Positions 24,552 to 34,146 of a DNA stretch of 64,000 bases are shown here, piece by piece. The notes beneath the pieces were generated by a model, which saw only the letters and a program-made list of their open reading frames with translations, had not been told where the DNA came from and did no database searches. The position numbers were made by a program, and so were the translations under genes. The first letter of the stretch is position 1. Every line of letters begins with the position of its first letter. This DNA comes from Brucella anthropi ATCC 49188 (GTDB taxonomy: Bacteria; Pseudomonadota; Alphaproteobacteria; Rhizobiales; Rhizobiaceae). Location of the stretch: NCBI RefSeq assembly GCF_000017405.1, contig NC_009668.1:1729001-1793000 (forward strand). The letters run 5' to 3'.

Positions 24552-26126
24552 ATGCTGCTTCGACCCGATCCCTTGCCCCAGGATGCTGCGCAATTGACCC
24601 GGATTATTCTCTCGCTCGACGAAGAGAATGCCGATCTCAAAGCGCGTGTTGCCTTCCTTGAGCGCCAGCTCTTCGGGACGAAGTCGGAGAAGATGACGAT
24701 CATCGATCCGGCCCAGGCAACGCTCGACCTGGGCGATCTAAGCGATATTCCCGTTGCAGCCAATGACGATGCCGCACCGGTCGGTGAAGACAAAACACAG
24801 GCACGGCGGTCACCTGCCCGCAATATCGGCCGCTTGCCGAAGCATCTTCCGCGCCATGAAGAGATCATCGAGCCGGAGAGCAAGATTTGCCCCTGCTGTT
24901 CGTTCGAACTGCATTGCATCGGCACGGACGTCAGCGAGGCGCTCGACATCGTACCTGCTGTTGTCCGGGTCAAGCGGACGATCCGGCCGCGCTATGCATG
25001 CCGGGCCTGTGAGAGTGCCATCGTGCAAGCACCTGCACCGGCGCGGGTGATGGACGGTGGCATGGTGACCACGGCGTTTGCCGCGCATGTCGCTGTTTCG
25101 AAGTTTGCCTGGCATCTCCCGCTCAATCGCCAGGCACAGATGCTGGCCTCCTGTGGTGTCAGTATTGATCGTGGCACGCTTGGCACCTGGGTCACGCGGG
25201 TCGCCTGGTGGCTGGAGCTTCTCTATGACACGCTTACCGTTTTTATCCGCTCACAGCCGAGGGTGTTCTGTGACGAGACGCCGTTGCCGCAGCTCGATCC
25301 GGGGCGCAAACGAACCAAGGTCTGCCAGTTATGGGCGCAGGCGGTTGACGACCGTCCATGGAATGGTCCGGCACCACCGGCCGTGGCCTATATCTTTGCC
25401 GAAAGCCGCAGCGCCCGCGAGATCGAGGGACAATTGTCGTCGTTTACCGGCGTGCTTCAAGTCGATGGATACCAAGCCTATAAAACCATGGTCAAACGTC
25501 GGGGCAAAAGCAATGTCGCCCCCATGCGGCTGGCCTTCTGCCTTGCCCATGCTCGGCGCAAGTTTGTCGATGTCGTCAAGCTGACGGGCTCTTCGGAGGC
25601 TTTGTCGGTTCTTGCCAGGGTTGCGGAAATCTATCGGATTGAAGCAAAACTGCGCGGCGAAAGTGCCGATACCCGGCTCGTCGTGAGACGTCGCGAGGCC
25701 GCTCCAGTCATGAGAGAGCTGAAAGCCCATCTCACTGAACTGCGCGAGGAGGTGTCGGCGAAATCGGCGCTTGGCAAGGCCATCGGCTACACGCTCAACC
25801 ATTGGAGCGGGTTGACAGCCTTCCTTGATGATGGCCGGGTCGAGGTGGACTCCAATGTCGTCGAGCGTTCAATGAAGTCCGTGGCCCTGACGAGGAAGAA
25901 TTCGTTGTTCGTGGGCAACGAGCGGGGTGGAAAGTCCTTCGCGGTCATCGCATCGCTCGTCAATACTTGCAAATTGAATGGTGTGGATCCTGAGACCTGG
26001 CTTGCCGATGTGCTGGAGCGCATCATCTGCGGCAAAGTGAAAGCCACTGAAATGGAAAGCCTCCTGCCGTGGACCTGGAAGGCTGAGCGTGAAGCGATGA
26101 TGCAGCAGGAGCGACGGGCGGCATGA
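24552..26126 (+). CDS. tnpC: IS66 transposase TnpC
   Basis: 524 residues from the ATG at 24552. A coiled-coil leader (LDEENADLKARVAFLERQLF) is followed by a zinc-ribbon-like Cys cluster (CPCCSFELHC and CRACE) and the DDE core: FCDETPLPQLDPG, VLQVDGYQAYK and the final Glu in DSNVVERSMKS. It ends with the typical IS66 C-terminal domain (NVVERSMKSVALTRKNSLFV). The stop overlaps the start of the YecA-like gene. Confidence 0.93.
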   Translation: MLLRPDPLPQDAAQLTRIILSLDEENADLKARVAFLERQLFGTKSEKMTIIDPAQATLDLGDLSDIPVAANDDAAPVGEDKTQARRSPARNIGRLPKHLPRHEEIIEPESKICPCCSFELHCIGTDVSEALDIVPAVVRVKRTIRPRYACRACESAIVQAPAPARVMDGGMVTTAFAAHVAVSKFAWHLPLNRQAQMLASCGVSIDRGTLGTWVTRVAWWLELLYDTLTVFIRSQPRVFCDETPLPQLDPGRKRTKVCQLWAQAVDDRPWNGPAPPAVAYIFAESRSAREIEGQLSSFTGVLQVDGYQAYKTMVKRRGKSNVAPMRLAFCLAHARRKFVDVVKLTGSSEALSVLARVAEIYRIEAKLRGESADTRLVVRRREAAPVMRELKAHLTELREEVSAKSALGKAIGYTLNHWSGLTAFLDDGRVEVDSNVVERSMKSVALTRKNSLFVGNERGGKSFAVIASLVNTCKLNGVDPETWLADVLERIICGKVKATEMESLLPWTWKAEREAMMQQERRAA

Positions 26127-26686
26127 CGCACAACAGCCAGGAGATGACGGCACGTCCGAAGCTCGATGACGAGGCGTTCGAAGCCTTTATCAGGGGACGC
26201 CGTCCGGCATCGCCAATCTGGTCAATGAGCGGTCTCGATGGTTATCTTACGGCTCTGATCATTGGCCCAAAGTTCATTGACCCACGCAAATGGATCCCGG
26301 AACTGACCGGCCCGGACGCCCTGAACCTGCCGATGGAAACAACCGAACATCGGGCCGTGCAGACTATCGTTGCGGAATATAACCGTATCTCGACAAGCCT
26401 TTCCGAAACCCCGAAAGACCACCGGCCCAGGTTCACCAGGATCGATGACCAAACCTGTGATCCGTTCGATTGGGACGTCTGCTTTTTGCTGGCAACAGGA
26501 TACGCGCCGAGACTTTGGCAGCCGGTTCTTCGCGGTCATGCCGTCACTGGCGATATCATTGCGCCAATTCGAAAGCTCGGAGAGACAAAACGCAAAGCCA
26601 CCCGCAAGGACGTCACTGACGTCGCCGAAGCACTTGTCAATATCCGGACCTACTTTATGCCGAAGCGGGCAAAGCAGAAGTTCTGA
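26123..26686 (+). CDS. YecA/UPF0149-family passenger protein of the IS66 element
   Basis: 187 residues with the YecA/YgfB-type core WSMSGLDGYLTALIIGPKFI followed by a helical C-terminus. It starts on the ATGA shared with tnpC and ends 60 bp before the right terminal repeat, so it is carried by the element. Similar genes occur at this place in some IS66 relatives. Function unknown; no SEC-C metal-binding tail is present. Confidence 0.8.
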   Translation: MTHNSQEMTARPKLDDEAFEAFIRGRRPASPIWSMSGLDGYLTALIIGPKFIDPRKWIPELTGPDALNLPMETTEHRAVQTIVAEYNRISTSLSETPKDHRPRFTRIDDQTCDPFDWDVCFLLATGYAPRLWQPVLRGHAVTGDIIAPIRKLGETKRKATRKDVTDVAEALVNIRTYFMPKRAKQKF

Positions 26687-26745
26687 CTGACAGCCAAAAC
26701 CCATTCCGTCAATCACGAAAGACGTGGGCTATTCGTTGCGCTCAC

Positions 26746-26753
26746 GGTTCATC
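26746..26753. repeat. Right copy of the 8-bp target duplication (GGTTCATC)
   Basis: Matches 23603-23610. Confidence 0.9.
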
Positions 26754-26903
26754 AGTGGTCGTATCGCCAAAAACCTGATCGATCATCAAGGCAACGATCA
26801 ACATTCCGAACAATACCAGGCTGAACAGCCAATACTGCGACCGCGTCGCGCGCCCCGAAAACACAGCATACTGCCGCATGGCATTCACATAATGATGCAT
26901 CAT
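26746..26903 (-). pseudogene. DUF805-SHOCT membrane protein, 5' part (split by IS66 element)
   Basis: Encodes MMHHYVNAMRQYAVFSGRAT and a first membrane segment ending GDTTTDEP, the N-terminus typical of DUF805 (YxxF.GRAxRxxYW). GGGGGAG precedes the paired ATGs at 26898-26903. Continues in frame with the part at 23236-23610 once the element is removed. Confidence 0.88.
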
Positions 26904-27040
26904 TACTCCCCCAAGATGGTGTCCAAATGTACGAAACGGCACGCCTTCAGCTGTGCGTAAGTGCCGAAGGGTGCCGCCTATGATTAATATGTCGAATATA
27001 TACGATGGATTAATGAGGATCAAGGTGGTCGCGTTCGGGC

Positions 27041-27307
27041 ATGAACGCACGCACCCGAATTGCTTGGAATTTAAGGCAAATACGCTCGAGCCAGGGCATT
27101 ACGCAGGAGAACCTTGCGGTCGATGCAAATGTTGATCGCACCGCGATCAGCGGCATCGAAACGGGTGACTATAACCCCACTATCGATTTGCTCGAGCGAC
27201 TGGCTGAAGCGTTGTCGGTCGATATTGTGGATTTAGTTTCGAAAGTGCCTGAAGGAGCTCAAGCGCCTCGGCCCATGCGTGCGGGCCGAAAACCGAAGCG
27301 CAGTTAG
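27041..27307 (+). CDS. XRE-family helix-turn-helix regulator
   Basis: 88 residues: a single HTH_3 domain (LRQIRSSQGITQENLAVDAN, DRTAISGIETGDYNPT, LLERLAEALSV) and a short basic tail. Typical of element or restriction-modification controllers. It is divergent from the DUF805 operon and convergent with the DUF4238 gene. No strong ribosome site is seen. Possibly regulates the neighbouring membrane-protein operon or defence genes (inference). Confidence 0.85.
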   Translation: MNARTRIAWNLRQIRSSQGITQENLAVDANVDRTAISGIETGDYNPTIDLLERLAEALSVDIVDLVSKVPEGAQAPRPMRAGRKPKRS

Positions 27308-27420
27308 TTAGTCGCTTTTAAATCACTGTGGCTGATTCGCGCCCCCAACTCGGTCATTAGTTGAGAAAAACAGCTTACTCAAAAGCCGCCATACATTTAC
27401 CTCGTATGATCGAGAAATTT

Positions 27421-29526
27421 TTAGTGGCTTTTGTTTTCGAGCAACTTGTCGATATCTGTGCCTAGAGGGATCTCAACCCTAATCCCTTCTGGTCCGTGCC
27501 AAGGCAACATTCCCAATTGCCACATCAACCTTTCGACATGGACGTCTAGTGCGAGAAATTCGTCGAAGGACTCCCACTGTCCGAACCGCATCAGAAGACG
27601 CTCAAGCCGATCACGAAAGATGGGGAACCACTGCTGCAAACCGACATCTGCAAGTGCAGCCGACAGTTCGCCGTCGGCATCATAAGGGTCGGTGCCACTC
27701 GCGGCGCAATGCCCAAGAAGGTCTGCTGCGAACTGAAGGGCGTAGGAAATACGCGGCATGACGGTCCCAAGAAGGCGGTCCAAATCCCCATGGTGCCGAT
27801 ACTCTAACCTTGCTGCAAAGCTGGTTGATTTCATCTCACCCAAGGCAGTAATGAATAGCTCACGTTTGACAGAGACATGATGATGTGGGCCGCTGAAGCC
27901 TGCACTGATATGCGAAGCAAGATAACTGAATATAGCTGGATGAACGCTTGGGTACAAAAAGCCATGCAGCGGGTCGCTGATTGGCTTCATCCATACACCC
28001 GGCAGGTGGTGCTCAATCATCTCTGATATCGCCACCTCCGTTAGCTGCCTCACGAAGATGTACGATCCCCATTCGACAGTATCGCTTTCTTCGGCGAGCA
28101 GGGCAAAGGCGGCTCTCGCATCGAGGATGATCCGTTCCTTCCAGTGCCCGCCTCTTTGAACCGACATGGTCCTTGCGATCCCTTGGCCGATTTCCTCGGG
28201 AGTCGAGTCCGGAGCGGATGCCCCTTCATACCCCCGATCAAGCGTGACCACTGCCTCGCGGTAATCGGATGTTATGGTAATGCCCTCCAAACGCTGCAAA
28301 GGAAGCGCCTGCGCAAGCGAGGTGACTATCCCTTGAATAGCGTTTGATAGTTCCTGGACGTTTTCAGCATCGCCGCAACCTATCAAAGATAGTTCGTATT
28401 GCCATGGCTCGTTACTCTGATTGTTGAGATCCGCTGGAAAGATGGGCGCATCCTCATCTCTCGGTTTCGGCACTATCGTCAGATAAGGTTCCAGTGCACC
28501 GCTGATGCCCTCCTCGATGAGCGTCATCGAGCGCTCTCCGAGTTGCTTATGCAAACCTGTCAAATATTCGTTTATCGTCGGGGCGAGGAAGAAATCGTGG
28601 CTACATCGTGCAGCCTCATCATTGAAGTTAAGCAATTGCGTCACGTTATATATTGTAGCTGCGCCCACCAAAAGTTTGTCAGGCGTCACCGGCAAAATGA
28701 TGGCAGAAACTGCCTTCCAATCCGAGAACATTGCGGGCGCGGTCTGTCCTGATTGATCAACGGCTAGCGCGGCACAATCAGGCAAAATCGCCCCTTCCCG
28801 CTGAGCAGACTGAACAGTCCAGTTCAAATCTTCCAGAAGTTTAAGGCGAGGCGACGAACTGGAAATTTTCGCTAAGGTTTTGTTGTGCGTTTCTCGCACG
28901 AAACCATCCGTTGTTTCGAGCCATGAACTGAATAGATCACGCAAAAGCGGAAGCGTATCGGCCGCGAGCGTTGCGAAGTTCTCCTTTGCTGCAACGAATG
29001 CGATTCGCTCAATTAGGTTCACCGGTAGCCCGAGACTCTCAATTCCTTCGATCTCGCTGAGCTTCTCGGCAAGGTTGTTTCGGAAGGCCGCATTGGGTTC
29101 GTCCTCGTTCAGTCCCATCAATGACTGAATGCGATCATCGTCACCGAGAATAGTCTCCATACCATGCGCCATCATGCGCAAACCGCGTTCCATGTTCACG
29201 CGAACATGGGCGGTGCGCGGCACGAGATGGTTCACGATCTCGGCAGCGTCGGTCGAGTTGACGACGGCACCGACAGGCTGGGCGCGGATACCGGCTAATA
29301 TTCTGGAAATAGGTGTCTCTATTTCCGTGATGTCGTCATCAAGAGTGCGTGCGTTATCGGTCGCAGGGCCAGAATAGAAGTACTCCGAAGCACCCACTTC
29401 CTTAAGCCGCTTCGGTTCAGGAGCGACGCCACGGGCGAAGACCCAGATTTCCTTGCGCTTCGGCCGAATTCCAAATGGCTTTTGAAGGAAACGGGGGAGA
29501 TAGTGCTGATTTGGTCCGCTAGACAA
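27421..29526 (-). CDS. Large DUF4238 protein, putative defence partner
   Basis: 701 residues. The N-terminus matches DUF4238 (NQHYLPRFLQKPFG, KEIWVF, SEYFYS). The remaining 400 residues are unrecognised, giving a protein more than twice the usual DUF4238 size. The start appears to be TTG at 29526 behind GGTGAGAAC; no upstream ATG fits. It lies 41 bp downstream of the NACHT-type gene in the same direction, so both are probably one transcript. DUF4238 has no established biochemical function; scattered distribution next to NTPases suggests phage defence, which is inference. Confidence 0.78.
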   Translation of the reverse strand: MSSGPNQHYLPRFLQKPFGIRPKRKEIWVFARGVAPEPKRLKEVGASEYFYSGPATDNARTLDDDITEIETPISRILAGIRAQPVGAVVNSTDAAEIVNHLVPRTAHVRVNMERGLRMMAHGMETILGDDDRIQSLMGLNEDEPNAAFRNNLAEKLSEIEGIESLGLPVNLIERIAFVAAKENFATLAADTLPLLRDLFSSWLETTDGFVRETHNKTLAKISSSSPRLKLLEDLNWTVQSAQREGAILPDCAALAVDQSGQTAPAMFSDWKAVSAIILPVTPDKLLVGAATIYNVTQLLNFNDEAARCSHDFFLAPTINEYLTGLHKQLGERSMTLIEEGISGALEPYLTIVPKPRDEDAPIFPADLNNQSNEPWQYELSLIGCGDAENVQELSNAIQGIVTSLAQALPLQRLEGITITSDYREAVVTLDRGYEGASAPDSTPEEIGQGIARTMSVQRGGHWKERIILDARAAFALLAEESDTVEWGSYIFVRQLTEVAISEMIEHHLPGVWMKPISDPLHGFLYPSVHPAIFSYLASHISAGFSGPHHHVSVKRELFITALGEMKSTSFAARLEYRHHGDLDRLLGTVMPRISYALQFAADLLGHCAASGTDPYDADGELSAALADVGLQQWFPIFRDRLERLLMRFGQWESFDEFLALDVHVERLMWQLGMLPWHGPEGIRVEIPLGTDIDKLLENKSH

Positions 29527-29567
29527 GTTCTCACCGCTGGCATGGGTTCCGAATTCAAAAAGTATAT

Positions 29568-32500
29568 CTACGCTGCTCTTTTCGCGAGGTCGATACCGAT
29601 AACCGTTACTTCGTCAATTCCTGGAAATTCCTGCGCAACCTCTTCCCAACGGTTCTGAAGCGCTGCGATCAGACCTTCAAAATCAACCCGGTTAGCTCCA
29701 CCCGGAACATCCCAGCCAGCCTTTTCGCCCGTGCGCACCAGAACGAAAACGCCGCGTGCTGACCTGTTGTCGCGCAAATAGTCGCCACAGAGCTGGTTCT
29801 CCAACCGCTCGAAAAGCTCGGGGCCAGTCCACTTGTCGGCCAGCTTCAACTCGGTCGGCACGGGTGCATCAAATCCCATCCCGTGGAACCTGATGTCAGG
29901 CTTCTTGGCATCTGCAAACTCCTCCTCTTGCGGGACGGAATAGCGAGCGGACGCCTTCTCACGAAGCTCACGCCCGATATACTTCCGCATATCGGTTTCA
30001 AGCGTCGCACCTGCTTTGAGTATTGTCGCGATGCTACTGTCCCCGTTCTCAAGATCATCTTTCAAATCAAGGAGCCGCATCACCGCAAGCTCTGCCAACT
30101 CTCGATGATTGGCCGGCGTTCGTTCCAGCTTGTCATGGAAATCGCGGACCTGTGCAGGCATCCACGGCGCGATATCCGAGTCCTGCTCGGCCTTCACCTT
30201 TGCCAAGTGGGTGAACCATGGACGGGATTCCACCTCCGGGTGAGATTGCGATATTTCTTGCAGGGCCAGGAAGGCTTCCTTGCCGGGGATCTTGTTCAGC
30301 AGATCAAATAGCCCGTTCCTTGAGTCTTGCGCCTTGTCGCGCAAACCTGGCGAATAGACCCCTTTGCCGGCGCGATCGATGTCCTCGCTTTGCCGGATAT
30401 GACCATGCATCAGCAGGTAGAGAGTCTTCAAATGCCGGGGTGTTTGATATCTGGTCCTGGTGCTGGCTGCGCTTCTGCGACCGCCCCATAGGCTTGTTAC
30501 AAAGTTCATCGCGAATTCCGTTCGCGCCTCGCCCTGCGGCAACTCTTCAAAATAAGCTGCAAGGTCGGGAATTGCGGCTTCAGGATCGACGCCTACCCAT
30601 ACGGCGTACCAGTGAGCCACATGCTGCGGGGTGTATACTGACTGGACTTTTTGCGATGCAAGCGCGGCTATTTCCTCGTCGGACAGTGCCGAGCCCTGCA
30701 AAATCTTGAGGAGCTTGTCCAACGTGGCTGCGTTCGCAGGCTCGGATTCCTTCAGCAGATTTGCGATATGCGGGCCGAGGGTGGCCCAGCTCCATTCACC
30801 TGACCAGCTAACGTCACTGAGGACGTAATGATCCTCCTTTTCAGGTGTTACTTTCGAAAGCTCGAAGCGAATCTCCTGAAGAAGGAAATCTGTGACGGTG
30901 CTCGTATGTGCCTCGAAGAGCTTGGGAAACCAGGTTGGGAAACCGTTCAATTCGAACGAGGCATATCGGCAGGCGAGTTCGATGTCTGCTTCGCTGAGAC
31001 TTTGCACCCAATTTGGTGTCTCCTGCGCTTCGATTTCGAGTCCGGCCAAGCCAAGAATTGCCGACATTGGTGTCGAGTTTTCTGGTGCCCCTTCCGAACG
31101 AATAGTCGGTCTCTCACGCCGCCAATAAGCCACAATTCCGTCACGGAACGCCTGCGCGATATCCTTGCCGAACTCGGCTTCCAAGTTTCTCCAGTTTCCA
31201 TGAGTCCACCTACCGGAGCGATCGCTATCGCGGCGCATCCGCTCGTGAAGGTAGGTTAGGCCGTTGAAGACATACCCGGGTTTGGTCAGACTCGGGTCGC
31301 GCAATTTATCGAGATTTTCGCCCAAGTACTTTTTTGAGTCTGCCAGATCCTTTTCCTCTTTTCGTTTTCTTTCTTCGGAGCGTCTTTTCCACTGCGCTTC
31401 CTGACGTTTCCAGGCGCGGGCGTCCTTCCCTTGTGCTGGCGGATTGAGGAACTTGTCCAACTCATCCGACAATTCGGTGTTGCCGGAGACGAGTCGCTTG
31501 AGCTTTTCACGCCACAAACGCGGCCGGTCGTTTGTGATGTAGAGTCTAAAAGCCAACGATAGCGCGACAAGCTTGTCGTCTTGGAAGGGCTGAGTTGCAA
31601 TTTGCTCGGAGACATAGTCGAAATCCTCCGCGCCAAAGCGCCAGAATGGCTCCATGACAAAAACTGACCAGAAATCGGTAAGCCGTTCGTTACGTTTTTC
31701 GTCTCGCCGTTCTCTCGCGAGGTTAATTTCATACCAAAACAGGGCTCTTTTCAGTTCCGGCCACTCTGGCACAAGAGTTGAGAACTTCGTTCTCGCATCG
31801 TTGAGTTCGCTGTCGAGATAGTGACGTCCCATTCCGAACTTATCGAGAATGGCCAGCACGGCGGGTTGCAGAGACGCTGTATGACGGGCTTCGATGAGAC
31901 GCTCGACCGCCTGGGATGCGGGCGTCATCAACCAAGTAAATTTCTGCGATATCTCGCAAAAACGTCTCTCAATCACTGGAGGTGTGTTGAGCAATTGATT
32001 AAAGCCGATAAGCAACTCGGGCAGCTGATCGAGGCCGGCGGCCTGAACGAAGGTGCTCACAGCGTCAGAAAGGCGATCAACGCTGTACCGCTCATTCTCT
32101 TGCGTTTTGCCCAAACACTCAAGCAGCCACTTGATCGTGTCCTGTGTTGGAGCAGTTTCTTTCGTCAATTCGGCAAGCCAGTCGCGATCCAGTTCTGCCG
32201 CTTCTACGAGAAAACTGTTGCGGATTTCTTCTTGATCCTGCTCGGACCCAACTGCCCGAACTGCTCTAAACGCGGCAATGCGGGTGTACTGTGAAGCGGA
32301 AGGTGAAAGCGCGATATGCTTTGCCTCGGGCAATGCGCCGGAGAGCTGACCCAGCCAGACCATTCGGAGCAGAAAAGCCTTTAGTTTTTCATCGGTCGCA
32401 TACTTGGCCAGAAGGCTGCGCACATCGTCGGTCAGATCGGGATTGGAGAAGCGTTGTACCGCCGCATAGTCGGTCATCGAGCGGCCGGATGTTCCGCTTG

Positions 32501-33902
32501 CCAGTTGCTCGCAGACTTCATGGAGAATGAGCCTGCGCGTCTCCAACGGTAGTTGGCTCGGATCGCCCCCTTCAAAAACCACCTCAGGGGCAACTTTTCG
32601 CAACCTCTCTCGGATCTTGGGATCGAGGATAGCCAGCCAGGGTAAGATCGGACGGAGCGTGGGAACGATGATGTCCAGCCCATACTGGTTGGTGAAGAAG
32701 AGGGCTTCGATCTTTCGTCTTGAGGTCTCTCGGCCCAACAGCTCAGCGAACCATTCCGCCGCGAGATACTCGCGGACGGAGCGATGATGGAAGCGCACAG
32801 TTCCATAGATTGCTTCGTCGAATATCGGGCGGGACAGCAGCGTTGAGCGTTCTCTGTCGTCCCAATCAGGAAGCACGTCGTGGAGAGCGATACCTTTCGA
32901 ATTTTCGGCCCCATCCGGAACTCGAATAGTCGAGTCTTGCGCCAAGGTGGTCGCTGCGGCTATCAACTTTGCTCCTTGCAGAGCCTTTTGGGGAGCCAGC
33001 GGGTATACATCGATGCGCTCTTGATCTCTCTCCTGGAGACGCCGCGATATGCTGTTGCGCATGATTTCCAGGCGGCTTCCGATGCGGCCCTGATCAACCC
33101 AGAATTCCGTCAGCTCCATCAAATCCTGTGGTCTTGACGTGAAGGACCATGCATCGGCGCGCTCGATGGCCTCAATGAAGGCTTTAGTGTCATTGATGCC
33201 ACGGGCATTAGCAAATGCCTCGATTTGAACACGAGACAGGTCGTCCAACGTGACGATCTTGAAGACGGGCTGGGACTTTTCTGCCGGTCTATCCGAAGTC
33301 TCAACAGCGTCCTCGATCGTGTCGTCGATGCCGGAAGCCTCGTCTTCCTTCGCCGTCTTCGTGGCAGGCGTGAAAGGCAAATGAGTGACGCAAAGCGCAA
33401 GATCGGTTTTGGGGCGCCACGCATTGGTGCGCCCGGTGACAACGATGTGCGAGCGATCCTTCGCCGTCGCGATCCGCCTTCCTAGTTTCTTGATTGCGAG
33501 CGCGAAGTCTCCGGGATTGCGCAGGCGTGCCTCATCAACGGAGTCCAGCAGGAGCCATCCTTCGTCATTCGATGCGAGCCACGACTGAAACTCTTCAAAT
33601 GTCCCGACCTCGAATCCGTCTTCGAAATCGTTGGGTATATATTCGAGGCGGATGAAAAACGCTGACTTGCCTTGGGCACGTAGATCGAGAGCGATATTGC
33701 GAATTTCAGCAGTTTTACCCGAGCCGGCTTCCGATAGGATAATGACACGGTACCGCTCAATCAGGTTTGACCAAGAGAGCCGATCACCGACACGAAACGC
33801 CCGACTCAGTTCGAGATCATCGTCCTCGTTGGCGTACTTGGATAGTTCGTGAAAAGTGCGGTTCAGTTCTATAAATTTATACTCGGAGTCGCTTTCGATC
33901 AT
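29568..33902 (-). CDS. NACHT/STAND-type NTPase with C-terminal PD-(D/E)XK-like motif
   Basis: 1444 residues. Walker A is SEAGSGKT (57-64) and Walker B WLLLDSVDE (116-124) with Asp120 and the trailing DE, very near the N-terminus. A sensor-like VVTGRTNAWRP follows. The long middle (about 350-1250) looks like helical repeats, as in STAND sensors. Near the C-terminus KPDIRF (Asp1336), then TELK (Glu1351, Lys1353) and a following helix have the D-x14-E-x-K layout of PD-(D/E)XK nucleases. STAND NTPases of the Avs and bNACHT groups sense phage proteins and trigger an effector, usually N-terminal; here the putative effector is at the C-terminus. Complete, with the ATG at 33902 preceded by GGA. Confidence 0.8.
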   Translation of the reverse strand: MIESDSEYKFIELNRTFHELSKYANEDDDLELSRAFRVGDRLSWSNLIERYRVIILSEAGSGKTAEIRNIALDLRAQGKSAFFIRLEYIPNDFEDGFEVGTFEEFQSWLASNDEGWLLLDSVDEARLRNPGDFALAIKKLGRRIATAKDRSHIVVTGRTNAWRPKTDLALCVTHLPFTPATKTAKEDEASGIDDTIEDAVETSDRPAEKSQPVFKIVTLDDLSRVQIEAFANARGINDTKAFIEAIERADAWSFTSRPQDLMELTEFWVDQGRIGSRLEIMRNSISRRLQERDQERIDVYPLAPQKALQGAKLIAAATTLAQDSTIRVPDGAENSKGIALHDVLPDWDDRERSTLLSRPIFDEAIYGTVRFHHRSVREYLAAEWFAELLGRETSRRKIEALFFTNQYGLDIIVPTLRPILPWLAILDPKIRERLRKVAPEVVFEGGDPSQLPLETRRLILHEVCEQLASGTSGRSMTDYAAVQRFSNPDLTDDVRSLLAKYATDEKLKAFLLRMVWLGQLSGALPEAKHIALSPSASQYTRIAAFRAVRAVGSEQDQEEIRNSFLVEAAELDRDWLAELTKETAPTQDTIKWLLECLGKTQENERYSVDRLSDAVSTFVQAAGLDQLPELLIGFNQLLNTPPVIERRFCEISQKFTWLMTPASQAVERLIEARHTASLQPAVLAILDKFGMGRHYLDSELNDARTKFSTLVPEWPELKRALFWYEINLARERRDEKRNERLTDFWSVFVMEPFWRFGAEDFDYVSEQIATQPFQDDKLVALSLAFRLYITNDRPRLWREKLKRLVSGNTELSDELDKFLNPPAQGKDARAWKRQEAQWKRRSEERKRKEEKDLADSKKYLGENLDKLRDPSLTKPGYVFNGLTYLHERMRRDSDRSGRWTHGNWRNLEAEFGKDIAQAFRDGIVAYWRRERPTIRSEGAPENSTPMSAILGLAGLEIEAQETPNWVQSLSEADIELACRYASFELNGFPTWFPKLFEAHTSTVTDFLLQEIRFELSKVTPEKEDHYVLSDVSWSGEWSWATLGPHIANLLKESEPANAATLDKLLKILQGSALSDEEIAALASQKVQSVYTPQHVAHWYAVWVGVDPEAAIPDLAAYFEELPQGEARTEFAMNFVTSLWGGRRSAASTRTRYQTPRHLKTLYLLMHGHIRQSEDIDRAGKGVYSPGLRDKAQDSRNGLFDLLNKIPGKEAFLALQEISQSHPEVESRPWFTHLAKVKAEQDSDIAPWMPAQVRDFHDKLERTPANHRELAELAVMRLLDLKDDLENGDSSIATILKAGATLETDMRKYIGRELREKASARYSVPQEEEFADAKKPDIRFHGMGFDAPVPTELKLADKWTGPELFERLENQLCGDYLRDNRSARGVFVLVRTGEKAGWDVPGGANRVDFEGLIAALQNRWEEVAQEFPGIDEVTVIGIDLAKRAA

Positions 33903-34146
33903 CTTATTCCATTTAGGGTGCGGAGTGACATCCTACTATCACGCAAAGGAGAACAAGAGAAGAACGATTATGCCGCAGGGCCAACAGCTCTCACCCTAGA
34001 AGAGACGTCGAAATTTCATGTTTACGCTCGGAATGTCCTATTTGCGTGTTCCGAACAAGAAAGCTGTGAATCCGCTCACGGCCCCGTCATCTAACTTGAA
34101 GGTGTGCGTTTTCCTTGTAGCCAATGGTGGCCATAGGAGAACTGAA

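Larger units (their letters stand above)
23611..26745 (+). mobile_element. IS66-family insertion sequence, complete, 3135 bp
   Basis: Bounded by terminal inverted repeats starting GTGAGCGC at both ends (19-22 bp, two or three mismatches) and by GGTTCATC duplications. It carries tnpA, tnpB and tnpC with overlapping or adjacent coding regions plus a YecA-like passenger gene before the right end. All genes look intact, and the duplications are identical, so the insertion is probably recent. Confidence 0.93.
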
